Shown piece after piece: positions 7,944-15,069 of a stretch of DNA of 46,126 bases. Both the position numbers and the translations under genes were made by a program. The notes beneath the pieces are model-generated. The model saw only the letters and a program-made list of their open reading frames with translations. It ran no database searches and was not told the origin of the DNA. Each line of letters opens with the position of its first letter. Within the stretch, counting starts at the first letter, position 1. Origin of the DNA: AA29 sp041481445 (GTDB taxonomy: Bacteria > Acidobacteriota > Vicinamibacteria > Fen-336); the NCBI GenBank assembly GCA_041481445.1, contig JBGPBV010000039.1:1-46126 (forward strand). Reading direction: 5' to 3'.

Positions 7944-7949
7944 TACATT
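7944..7949 (+). promoter_or_regulatory. -10 box of the HEAT-like gene
   Basis: TACATT ends 6 nt before the ATG at 7956. No Shine-Dalgarno precedes that ATG, which supports it over the ATG at 7926. Confidence 0.4.
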
Positions 7950-7955
7950 CGGCCC

Positions 7956-8393
7956 ATGCCGGACCCCGCGATGAGGAGGCTGCGCGCCCTCGTCGAGCAC
8001 TACTTGCGCGAGTGGGCCTCGAGCGGTTGGGCCGCGGCCTACCACGCGCTGATCGAGCTGGGGCCGGAGGTGCTTCCCGAGCTGGAGCATCGCTTCGCGG
8101 AGGCGCGCGACGTGGCGCTCCGCGCCGCCCTGGTCCAGATGGCGCGCCAGATGCGGTCCGCGGAGGCGATCGGCCTGCTCGATACAGCCCTGCGCGATCC
8201 GGAGCCGGCGGTGTGGAAGGAGGCTCTCGACGGCCTCGTGGCCCTGGCCTCCCCCGCCGCCGTCGGGGTCCTGACCGAGGCCCTGATGCGTACGCCGCCG
8301 GAAGGGACGGCCGTCGAGGACTGGCACCCCTGGATCCAGGAAGCGCTCGATCAGGCGCGGGCAGACCTGGCGGCGAAGGGCGGGGCCGCGTGA
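7956..8393 (+). CDS. HEAT-repeat-like helical protein
   Basis: A 145-residue soluble, all-helical protein, probably a protein-interaction module. Two to three HEAT-like helical pairs can be read: residues about 35-60 (LPELEHRFAEARDVALRAAL), 65-95 (AIGLLDTALRDPEPAVWKEAL) and 95-125 (LASPAAVGVLTEAL). An upstream in-frame ATG at 7926 would add ten residues. I prefer 7956, since a TACATT box sits 6 nt before it in the leaderless arrangement common in this window. The stop overlaps the next gene's start (TGATG), so it is translationally coupled to the methyltransferase. The partner is unknown. Confidence 0.6.
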   Translation: MPDPAMRRLRALVEHYLREWASSGWAAAYHALIELGPEVLPELEHRFAEARDVALRAALVQMARQMRSAEAIGLLDTALRDPEPAVWKEALDGLVALASPAAVGVLTEALMRTPPEGTAVEDWHPWIQEALDQARADLAAKGGAA

Positions 8394-9088
8394 TGCCTCG
8401 ACCGGCCGAAGGCGCCGCCACCTCCTCCGTGGCCGCGAGCTACGACGCGGTCGCGGACGAGTACGTCGAGCGCATCTTCGACGAGCTGCGCCACAAGCCG
8501 CTCGACCGGGAGCTCCTCGACCGGTTCGCGGCGGACCTTCGGGCGGCCGGCCCCGTGGCCGACGTCGGCTGCGGTCCCGGTCACGTGACCCGTTACCTGT
8601 CCGAGCGGGGAGTCGACGTCACCGGCATCGACCTGTCCACCGCGATGGTCGAGCGCGCACGGCGCCTCAACCCCGGCCTCCCGTTCCGCGAGGGCGACAT
8701 GGCCCGGCTGGAGGTGCCGGATGCCACCTGGGCCGCGATGGTGGCGTTCTACTCGATCATCCACATCCCGCGCGAAGCGGTGATCGGCGTCCTGCGCGAG
8801 CTGCGCCGGACTCTGCGGCCGGGCGGATGGCTCTTCCTGGCCTTCCACCTCGGCACCGAGACGCGGCACCTCGACGAGTGGTGGGGCCACCGGGTCTCGG
8901 TGGACTTCGTCTTCTTCGAGACGGAGGAGATGACGGCCTACCTGCGCGCGGCCGGCTTCACGATCGAGGAGGTGCGCGAGCGCGATCCCTACCCCGACGT
9001 GGAGCACCCGAGCCGGCGGGCCTACATCCGCGCCCGCAAGCCCTCGGAGCCGGCCCCGCCTCCCGGCCGGGAGGTGGCCCGACCATGA
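8393..9088 (+). CDS. SAM-dependent class I methyltransferase
   Basis: A 231-residue Rossmann-fold methyltransferase of unknown substrate. Motif I is VADVGCGPGHVTRYL (residues about 55-70). It is followed by VTGIDLS, with the acidic residue that binds the ribose of SAM, and then FREGDMARL and LRPGGWLFLAFH. The N-terminus (SYDAVADEYVERIFDEL) is typical of ubiquinone/menaquinone-type and small-molecule methyltransferases. The ATG at 8393 overlaps the upstream stop by one base, and the next gene starts within this gene's stop (ATGA), so the three form one operon. Nothing in the sequence identifies the acceptor. Confidence 0.85.
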   Translation: MPRPAEGAATSSVAASYDAVADEYVERIFDELRHKPLDRELLDRFAADLRAAGPVADVGCGPGHVTRYLSERGVDVTGIDLSTAMVERARRLNPGLPFREGDMARLEVPDATWAAMVAFYSIIHIPREAVIGVLRELRRTLRPGGWLFLAFHLGTETRHLDEWWGHRVSVDFVFFETEEMTAYLRAAGFTIEEVRERDPYPDVEHPSRRAYIRARKPSEPAPPPGREVARP

Positions 9089-9471
9089 CGGGCCTCGCCC
9101 GCTACACTGTGCTCGCGATCGGTACGCTGCAGATGCTCGCCAACGCCCTGCTGCTCTTCCGCGGGTTCACGCGGCTCCCGGCCGAGCTCTCGCGCGAGCA
9201 GGCCAGCGAGCGCACGGCCGACCTGCTGCGTATCGCCTGGACCTACGGGATGCTCGGCAACCTCTGCCTGAGCGTCGTCCTCGTGTGGACGGCGTACGCC
9301 TCCCGTCCCGAGGACTCCCTGGCGACGCGGATCGCCGCGATCGTCGGGGTGTACTACGTCGCGGTCGGGGCGGCGACGTACCTGCTCGGCCCCCGCCGGC
9401 ACGGCGGCCTCCTCGTGTTCGCGCTGTTCGGGATCCTGCTGCTCGTCGCGCTGGCGGTGGGCCGGCGCTGA
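9085..9471 (+). CDS. Small four-helix membrane protein
   Basis: A 128-residue integral membrane protein of unknown function. Four hydrophobic segments are visible at roughly residues 5-25, 48-68, 82-102 and 108-126, ending in a basic tail. The start overlaps the methyltransferase stop (ATGA), with GGGAGGTGG about 9 nt upstream. It is the last gene of the 7202-9471 cluster and converges on the kinase gene across a hairpin. Confidence 0.6.
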   Translation: MTGLARYTVLAIGTLQMLANALLLFRGFTRLPAELSREQASERTADLLRIAWTYGMLGNLCLSVVLVWTAYASRPEDSLATRIAAIVGVYYVAVGAATYLLGPRRHGGLLVFALFGILLLVALAVGRR

Positions 9472-9472
9472 G

Positions 9473-9495
9473 GCGACGCGCGGAAGAGGCGTCGC
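9473..9495. terminator. Hairpin between convergent genes
   Basis: Inverted arms GCGACGC (9473-9479) and GCGTCGC (9489-9495) flank a 9-nt loop. The right arm reaches the kinase stop codon. It is a plausible bidirectional stop, though without a U-tract. Confidence 0.4.
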
Positions 9496-11153
9496 TAGTC
9501 CTGCTTCCGCACGCCCTCGGTCGGGAGGTCGACCACGACCTTCGCGGTCTCGCCGGAACGGATCGTCACCGGGCGCTCCAGCACCTCGTAGGACGGATGG
9601 CGGACGCGCAGCACGTGCGCGCCCGGCGTCAGCGGGATGTGGTCGAGGGGAGTGGTTCCGATCACGCGCCCGTCGACCGACACTTCGCCCCACGGCCGCA
9701 CCGCGACCTGCAGGAGGCCGGGGGCGGCGGCGACGGTGGAGGGCGGGGTCGTCACCGCGGGGACGACGGGCGGAGGGACGGCCGCGGCCGTGGAGGGCGG
9801 CCGGGGGCGAGCCGCGACCGGCTCCGCCGGGGGCGCATGCGTGCCCTTGAGTGACGAGCCGGCCAGTCCGAGGCCGGAGCGGCGATCGAGGACGTCGGGG
9901 CTCGCGGCGGGCGGAGGCGTGGCCGGGGGAGGCGTGGCGGGCGCAGCCGCGGCCACGACGGTGGTCGGCGGGGCGGCCATCGGCGACGGCGCCGCGGGCA
10001 CGGCCGACGGCGCCACCGGCAACGGCGGCGACGCCGATCGCGTCGACCGCAACACCACGACCCCCGCCGACACCACGACCAGCGGCACCGCGAGCAGCCA
10101 CGGCTGGAGGGTGGAGCGGCGCGGGCCGCCGTGCTCCAGGCGCGTCACCGGCGGCGCCACCCTCGTCGGCGCGTCCAGCGTCGGCGCCTGCAGCGCGCTG
10201 GTGGGCACCGGCTGCTGCCGGCGGCTCGGAGACCGCGCGCCGCGGAGCGCTTCCGCCACCTCGCGGGCGGAGGCGAAGCGTTCCGCGGGATCCTTGGCCA
10301 GGCACCGCCCCAGGACCGCGCGCACCGCGGCCGGGATGGCGAGGCCCTCGGGTGGTTCGAGCGGAGGCGGATCGTGGAGGTGCTTGAGGATGGTCGAGAT
10401 CGGCGTCTCCCCGCGGAACGGCACCCGCCCGGTGAAGATCTCGTAGACCACGATGCCGAGCGCGTAGATGTCGCTGCGGAAGTCCACGCGATGGCCCTGC
10501 GCCTGCTCCGGGCTCATGTACTCGGGGGTGCCGACGATGTGCCCGGTGGCGGTGCGCGTCCCCTCTCCCTCGCGCTTGGCGATGCCGAAGTCCATCAGGC
10601 GCGTGTGGCCGGCGCCGTCGCTCATGATGTTCGGGGCCTTCAGGTCACGGTGGATGATCCCGGCGTCGTGGACGGCCTGGAGACCCTCCGCGATCTGGAT
10701 GGCCACCGGGTAGGCCTCCTCGGGCGGGAAGGCGCCGTGCTCGCGCAGGACCCGCTTGAGGTCCACCCCCTCCACGTACTCCATGGAGATGTAGAGGAGG
10801 CCATGGTCCTCGCCGTAGTCGTGGATGGCGCAGACGTTGGGGTGCCGCACGCGCCGGGCCAGGCGGATCTCCGACTTGAACCGTTCCGCCATCCGCGGGT
10901 CCTGCGCGAAGTCGGGCCGCAGGATCTTGATGGCGACGATCTCGTCCAGGCTCCGGTCGCGCGCCTTGTAGACCATCCCCATCCCGCCCTGGCCGAGGGA
11001 GCCGAGGATCTCGTACCGGGAGTCGAAGAGGGCTCCCGGCCGCAGGTCGACCGTGACCACCACCTGCGTGGGCGTGGTCGGAAGCACGGTGCCGCAGCCC
11101 GTGCACGACGGGGCCTCGGCGATGTTCACGACCCCGCAGGATGGACAATTCAC
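9495..11153 (-). CDS. Ser/Thr protein kinase with zinc ribbon and PEGA domain
   Basis: A transmembrane Hanks-type kinase of 552 residues. An N-terminal zinc ribbon (C3, C6, C17, C20) precedes the kinase domain (about 47-305). That domain has the glycine loop GQGGMGMVYKA, the ATP-binding Lys76 in VAIKIL, the catalytic HRDLKAPN, DFG, and the activation-loop end GTPEYMSPEQ. A low-complexity linker follows, then a transmembrane helix near residue 350, a long Ala/Pro linker, and an external PEGA domain (LLQVAVRPWGEVSVDGRVIGT onward). The GTG start at 11153 gives the zinc ribbon. The gene lies 22 nt downstream of the PPC-like gene on the same strand, so the two are probably co-transcribed. PEGA domains bind surface structures in related kinases, which suggests an envelope sensor; the ligand is unknown. 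Confidence 0.92.
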   Translation of the reverse strand: MNCPSCGVVNIAEAPSCTGCGTVLPTTPTQVVVTVDLRPGALFDSRYEILGSLGQGGMGMVYKARDRSLDEIVAIKILRPDFAQDPRMAERFKSEIRLARRVRHPNVCAIHDYGEDHGLLYISMEYVEGVDLKRVLREHGAFPPEEAYPVAIQIAEGLQAVHDAGIIHRDLKAPNIMSDGAGHTRLMDFGIAKREGEGTRTATGHIVGTPEYMSPEQAQGHRVDFRSDIYALGIVVYEIFTGRVPFRGETPISTILKHLHDPPPLEPPEGLAIPAAVRAVLGRCLAKDPAERFASAREVAEALRGARSPSRRQQPVPTSALQAPTLDAPTRVAPPVTRLEHGGPRRSTLQPWLLAVPLVVVSAGVVVLRSTRSASPPLPVAPSAVPAAPSPMAAPPTTVVAAAAPATPPPATPPPAASPDVLDRRSGLGLAGSSLKGTHAPPAEPVAARPRPPSTAAAVPPPVVPAVTTPPSTVAAAPGLLQVAVRPWGEVSVDGRVIGTTPLDHIPLTPGAHVLRVRHPSYEVLERPVTIRSGETAKVVVDLPTEGVRKQD

Positions 11154-11175
11154 GGGAGGCGAGCGCCCGCGGCGC

Positions 11176-12081
11176 TCACGGATACTGGATCTGCACCGTG
11201 AACCGCTCGGCGCCGGCCATGCCGGAATAGTTGCTCACGACGACCAGGTACTCCTTCGGCTGGACCGGCGTGGCGTAGGTGGCCTCGGTGTCGTTGACGC
11301 GCACGTAGTTGCCGGTGCACGGGGTGTAGGGGGCGTTGCTCTCCTGGCAGTCGATGCCGAGCTTCACGTCGCGGTTCTGCCAGATCACCTTCGCCTGGAG
11401 CGTGCCCACCTTGCTCGCGGTCACCGTGAAGAAGCGCTGCTCGCCGTTGGGCACGGAATCGGCGCGCTCCAGCGTGCTGAGACCGGAGGGCGACGGAGTC
11501 GGCGTGGGCGTGGTGGACGGTGTCGCGCTCGAGCTGGAGCTGCTCCCGCCGCCGCCGCCCGCGGCCAAGGCCACCCCCGCCCCCGCCGCGGCCAGCCCGC
11601 CCACGATCAGGATGGTCTTGCCGCCGCCACCCTTCTTCGGCGTCCCCGAGGTCGCCGCCGCGGCCGTGGGCGCGGGCGTGGGGACGGGGCTCGCGGAAGG
11701 GGCGGTTTGCGCGCGCGCCTCCTCCCGGGCGGCCTCGAACAGGTCGATCACCTTCGGCGGGAACTTGTCGGGGCTGAGCGTGAGGTCCTTCATCTGAGCG
11801 ACGGCCTCCCGGAACTTCGCCTTGGCCGCCGCCTCGTGGCCCTTGCCGATGTACGCGATGCCCAGGTAGAGATAGGCCTGGGACAGCTCGCGGGCCCGGC
11901 CGGGATCGCCGGCCAGGCGCCGCGCCGCGGCGTCGAGCGTGACGATGGCGGGATCGTAATCACCATCCTCGACCTGTCGGATGCCACGGAGAACCTCGGG
12001 ATCGGAGCTGGGAGCCTGCGCGATGATGGAAGGGACCCCAAACAAGCTCGCGGCGAGGCTCAAGGCGAGCAATCGACGCAC
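11176..12081 (-). CDS. Exported TPR-like protein with PPC-like C-terminal domain
   Basis: A 301-residue protein of unknown function. A signal peptide (RRLLALSLAASLFGVPSIIA) is followed by a helical TPR-like region (about 30-120, with YLYLGIAYIGKGHEAAAKAKF). Next come a Pro/Ala linker, a Gly/Ala-rich hydrophobic segment (ILIVGGLAAAGAGVALAAG) and Gly/Ser/Thr/Pro low complexity. The C-terminal beta domain of about 95 residues ends in GAERFTVQIQYP and resembles bacterial pre-peptidase (PPC) domains. The start is the GTG at 12081, with GGGAGGT 5 nt upstream; the frame remains open further upstream without a better start. It is probably the first gene of a two-gene operon with the PEGA kinase and may be its partner or substrate. 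Confidence 0.7.
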   Translation of the reverse strand: MRRLLALSLAASLFGVPSIIAQAPSSDPEVLRGIRQVEDGDYDPAIVTLDAAARRLAGDPGRARELSQAYLYLGIAYIGKGHEAAAKAKFREAVAQMKDLTLSPDKFPPKVIDLFEAAREEARAQTAPSASPVPTPAPTAAAATSGTPKKGGGGKTILIVGGLAAAGAGVALAAGGGGGSSSSSSATPSTTPTPTPSPSGLSTLERADSVPNGEQRFFTVTASKVGTLQAKVIWQNRDVKLGIDCQESNAPYTPCTGNYVRVNDTEATYATPVQPKEYLVVVSNYSGMAGAERFTVQIQYP

Positions 12082-12109
12082 CTTCGACCTCCCTCGGAAA
12101 GACGCGGCG

Positions 12110-12115
12110 AGGATA
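12110..12115 (-). promoter_or_regulatory. -10 box of the PPC-protein/kinase operon
   Basis: The minus strand reads TATCCT, 28 nt upstream of the GTG start. The leader contains a strong GGGAGGT ribosome-binding site, so this operon is not leaderless. Confidence 0.35.
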
Positions 12116-12151
12116 CGCCCCGGGGACCCCGGGCGGCAAGCGCCCGCGGCA

Positions 12152-12166
12152 GCGCCGGTCCGGCGC
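12152..12166 (-). terminator. Hairpin after the arginase-family gene
   Basis: GCGCCG and CGGCGC arms surround a 3-nt loop. The hairpin begins 4 nt beyond the arginase stop codon on the minus strand. No U-tract follows. Confidence 0.35.
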
Positions 12167-12170
12167 GCGG

Positions 12171-13070
12171 TCAAGCCAGGCGGCGGGCGGCCGCGCGCAC
12201 GACCAGATCGACGACCTTGCGCGCGTGGACCCCTTCCGGGTCGCGCGAGGGGTCGTATTCCGTGACCTCGAGCGCGACCACCCGCGGAGAGGCCACGAGC
12301 GCGGTCACCAGGTCGCACACCTCCGCGTAGGTGAGCGCCTCGCCGGCGGTGAGGAACTGCTTGGCCGGCATCTCCGCGGAGTCGATGACGTCCACGTCGA
12401 GGTGGACGAGCACCGGGCCGTCGCCGTTGCCCACGCCATCGAGGGCGAGGGCGGCCGCTACGCGCATGCCCAGGCGGCGGGCGGCCGGGGCGGGCAGGGC
12501 GAGGCCGAGGTCGCCCAGGGCCTTTCGCTCGCCCGGATCGACGGCGCGGAATCCGACCAGGGACACGTGCTCGGGCGCGACGGCCGGAGGCGGGCCGCCC
12601 GCGGAGGCCAGGGCCGCCGGACCGCGGCCGAGGGCGAGGGCGAGGGCCATGCCGTCGAGGTAGCCGGACGGCGAGGTCTCCGGCGTGTTGAGGTCGGCGT
12701 CGGCGTCGATGTAGACGAGCCCCACCGGGACGCCGAGGGCGCGGCGCGCTCCCGCCACCGTGCCCGCCACCAGCGTGCAGTCGCCGCCGAGCACGATCGT
12801 GAACCCTTCCGCGAGGGCACGCGTCATCTCGTCGGCGGCGGCGCGCAACGCGCACTCGACGACCTCCGCGTTGCGGGCCTGGGGATGCGCCGGGTCCGGC
12901 CGGTAAGGGAACAGCGAGAGGTCGGAGAGGTTCACCACCCGCGCCCCGAGCGCGCGCAGACGGGTGAGCAGCCCCGCCTCCCGGAGGGCGAAGGGAGCGC
13001 GCTCGAGGCCGCTCGCGCGCGCGCCGGCGGCGGTCGGCACGCCGAAGACGGCGACCTTGCCGGGGGCCAT
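12171..13070 (-). CDS. Arginase/agmatinase-family hydrolase with variant metal site
   Basis: A 299-residue member of the ureohydrolase family, which hydrolyses guanidino groups such as that of arginine using two Mn ions. The family blocks are present but altered. GGDCT (95-99) replaces the usual GGDHS, so the first metal-binding His is Cys98. DADAD (122-126) replaces DAHxD, so the second His is Asp124. LDVDVID (224-230) keeps D225 and D227. LNTPETSPSGYLDG corresponds to the substrate loop, with Asp for the usual His. The substrate therefore cannot be named: arginase, agmatinase, formiminoglutamase or another guanidine hydrolase are all possible. The ATG lies 6 nt from a TATACT box with no Shine-Dalgarno, and the gene is divergent from pepA. 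Confidence 0.8.
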   Translation of the reverse strand: MAPGKVAVFGVPTAAGARASGLERAPFALREAGLLTRLRALGARVVNLSDLSLFPYRPDPAHPQARNAEVVECALRAAADEMTRALAEGFTIVLGGDCTLVAGTVAGARRALGVPVGLVYIDADADLNTPETSPSGYLDGMALALALGRGPAALASAGGPPPAVAPEHVSLVGFRAVDPGERKALGDLGLALPAPAARRLGMRVAAALALDGVGNGDGPVLVHLDVDVIDSAEMPAKQFLTAGEALTYAEVCDLVTALVASPRVVALEVTEYDPSRDPEGVHARKVVDLVVRAAARRLA

Positions 13071-13076
13071 CCGCGC

Positions 13077-13084
13077 AGTATAAT
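13077..13084. promoter_or_regulatory. Overlapping divergent -10 boxes, arginase-family gene and pepA
   Basis: The minus strand reads TATACT (13082-13077), ending 6 nt before the arginase-family ATG. The plus strand reads TATAAT (13079-13084), 36 nt before the pepA ATG. The two hexamers share four bases. Confidence 0.55.
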
Positions 13085-13120
13085 CAAGCCCCTCCCGACC
13101 GCGACTCGAGGGACCTCTCG

Positions 13121-14608
13121 ATGAACATCAAGCTCGCCTTCACGCCGGTGTCGCAGACGTCCGTCGACCTGCTCGTGTTCGTCCTGGACGAAGAGCAGGC
13201 CCTCCACGAGGTGGACGACCCCGGGGTGCGCGCCCACGTGGAGCGCGCGGCCGCGCAGTTCCGCGAGAAGACGCTCAAGCGCGAGTACTTCGCCACCCTG
13301 GCCGCGGGCGCACCCGCGGGAGCGCTCGTCGCCTACTGGAGCCCCAGCCTCAAGAGCTGGAACCTCTGGGAGAACGTGAAGACGTTCACCGCGCGCGCCC
13401 TGCGCCTGGCCCGCGACTATCACCTCCCGCGCATCGGCATCGTGATGAACGCGGCCGCCGCCGCCCCCCTGGTGGGCAAGGTCGCGGAGGGCGCGATCCT
13501 CGGTGCCTACACCTTCGACCGCTACAAGCAGGAGAAGGACGAGTTCCTGCTCAAGGAGGCCCAGGTCACGATCCTGGTCCACCCCGACCACAGCGCGGAT
13601 GCGGAGGCGCGCAAGGCGCGCTACGCCTGGGTGAGCGAGAACGTCAACCGCGCCCGCGACCTCATCAACGAGCCCGGCAACGTCTGCACGCCGGAGTACA
13701 TCGCGGACCGCGCGGCGGAAGTGGCCAAGGAGACGGGCCTCGAGATCGAGACCCTCGACCCCGCCGGCCTCAAGGCCCGCGGCTACCTGGGCTGCCTGCG
13801 CGTCGGCGCGGGCAGCGCCCACCCGCCGCGGATGGTCATCCTCCGCCACGTGCCCCGCAAGCCCTCGAAGGAGACGCTGGCCCTGGTCGGCAAGGGCATC
13901 ACCTTCGACACCGGCGGCATCAGCCTCAAGCCCAGCGACCACATGTGGGAGATGAAGGGCGACATGGCCGGCGCCGCCGCCGTGCTCTACACCATGCGCG
14001 CCCTGGGCCGGCTGGCTCCCGACGTCAAGGTGGTGGGGATCCTCTGCTGCGCGGAGAACTTCCCCGACGCCAACGCCCAGCGGCCGGGCGACATCTTCAC
14101 GGCCAAGAACGGCAAGTCCATCGTGGTCGACAACACGGACGCGGAGGGCCGCCTCGTCCTCACCGACGGGCTGCACCGCGCGGGCGAGGAGGGCGCCACC
14201 CACGTCGTCGACATCGCCACCCTCACCGGGGCCTGCCTGCGCGCGCTCGGGCCCTCGGTGGCGGGCGTGCTCGGTACCGACCGCGAGCTGATCCGCCGCG
14301 TCATCCGCTCCGGCGAGAACCACGGCGAGGCCTTCTGGGAGCTGCCCCTGGTCGAGGAGTACCGCGACGCCCTCAAGAGCCCGTACGCCGACATCAACAA
14401 CATCGCGTCGGGGGGCCTGGCCGGAGCGATCACGGCCGCCCTCTTCTTGCGCGAGTTCGTGCCCAAGGGCGCTCTCTGGGCCCACCTGGACATCGCGGGA
14501 CCGATGTTCAAGGAGAAGGACTGGAAGTACTACGAGGCGGGTGCCCTGGGTTTTGGCCTCAAGACCCTGGTCGACCTGAGCGAGCGTTTCCATGATCCGG
14601 TTCCCTGA
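13121..14608 (+). CDS. pepA: Leucyl aminopeptidase (M17)
   Basis: Cytosolic metallo-exopeptidase removing N-terminal residues; 495 residues, the normal family length. The N-terminal macro-like domain (about 1-170) leads to the catalytic domain with LINEPGN near residue 185, KGITFDTGGISLKP (the first metal Lys and Asp), MKGDMAGAAAV, and the signature NTDAEGRL at 338-345. Arg344 in that signature is the conserved catalytic-site arginine. The ATG at 13121 follows GAGGGACC with a spacing of a few nt. The phosphatase gene starts 17 nt inside its 3' end, so the two are coupled. It is divergent from the arginase-family gene, which may hint at shared amino-acid turnover, though that is only context. 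Confidence 0.95.
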   Translation: MNIKLAFTPVSQTSVDLLVFVLDEEQALHEVDDPGVRAHVERAAAQFREKTLKREYFATLAAGAPAGALVAYWSPSLKSWNLWENVKTFTARALRLARDYHLPRIGIVMNAAAAAPLVGKVAEGAILGAYTFDRYKQEKDEFLLKEAQVTILVHPDHSADAEARKARYAWVSENVNRARDLINEPGNVCTPEYIADRAAEVAKETGLEIETLDPAGLKARGYLGCLRVGAGSAHPPRMVILRHVPRKPSKETLALVGKGITFDTGGISLKPSDHMWEMKGDMAGAAAVLYTMRALGRLAPDVKVVGILCCAENFPDANAQRPGDIFTAKNGKSIVVDNTDAEGRLVLTDGLHRAGEEGATHVVDIATLTGACLRALGPSVAGVLGTDRELIRRVIRSGENHGEAFWELPLVEEYRDALKSPYADINNIASGGLAGAITAALFLREFVPKGALWAHLDIAGPMFKEKDWKYYEAGALGFGLKTLVDLSERFHDPVP

Positions 14609-15050
14609 GCCCAGGGTCTCCTTCGACCGGGTCACCGACCTGATCTACCTCGGCTCGCGCATCGCGAGCCTGGACGACTACCACCGGCTCAAGGCCGAGG
14701 GCGTGCGCGCCTGCGTGGACATGAAGCAGGAGGGGGCGGATCCCTGGACGTTCGAGGCCTTCCTCTGGCTGCCCACCGCCGACCACGATGCGCCGAGCCC
14801 GGCCCACCTGCGCATGGGCATCGCCTTCCTCCGCCAGTGCGAGCAGGCGAAGATGCCCGTCTTCGTCCACTGCATGGCCGGCGTCGGTCGCTCGTCCACC
14901 CTCGTGCTCGCCCATCTCCTGACCGGGGAATACCGCGAGCGCGGCGCAGACGCCGCCCTCGACTTCCTGTGCGAGCGGCGCGCCTGCGTCAACCCCAACG
15001 GGCGCCAGGTCGCGGCGGCGGTGGAGGCGGCGAAGACCTTCCAGGACTAG
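14592..15050 (+). CDS. Dual-specificity protein phosphatase
   Basis: A 152-residue cysteine phosphatase of the DSP/PTP superfamily. The signature VHCMAGVGRSS supplies nucleophile Cys94 and Arg100. An upstream PTADHDAPS segment offers D64 or D66 as general acid. The N-terminus (DRVTDLIYLGSRIASLDDY) is the typical DSP start. It overlaps the pepA 3' end by 17 nt, so translation is probably coupled. It might counter the Ser/Thr kinase encoded at 9495, but no sequence feature proves this. The ATG at 14592 is the first in-frame start. Confidence 0.88.
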   Translation: MIRFPEPRVSFDRVTDLIYLGSRIASLDDYHRLKAEGVRACVDMKQEGADPWTFEAFLWLPTADHDAPSPAHLRMGIAFLRQCEQAKMPVFVHCMAGVGRSSTLVLAHLLTGEYRERGADAALDFLCERRACVNPNGRQVAAAVEAAKTFQD

Positions 15051-15069
15051 CGGCGAGAGGTCCGGGACC

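Noticed and set aside
7926..7955. Longer N-terminus of the HEAT-like gene from 7926
   Set aside because: The extension would run through the TACATT box. The leaderless pattern supports 7956, though 7926 cannot be strictly excluded.
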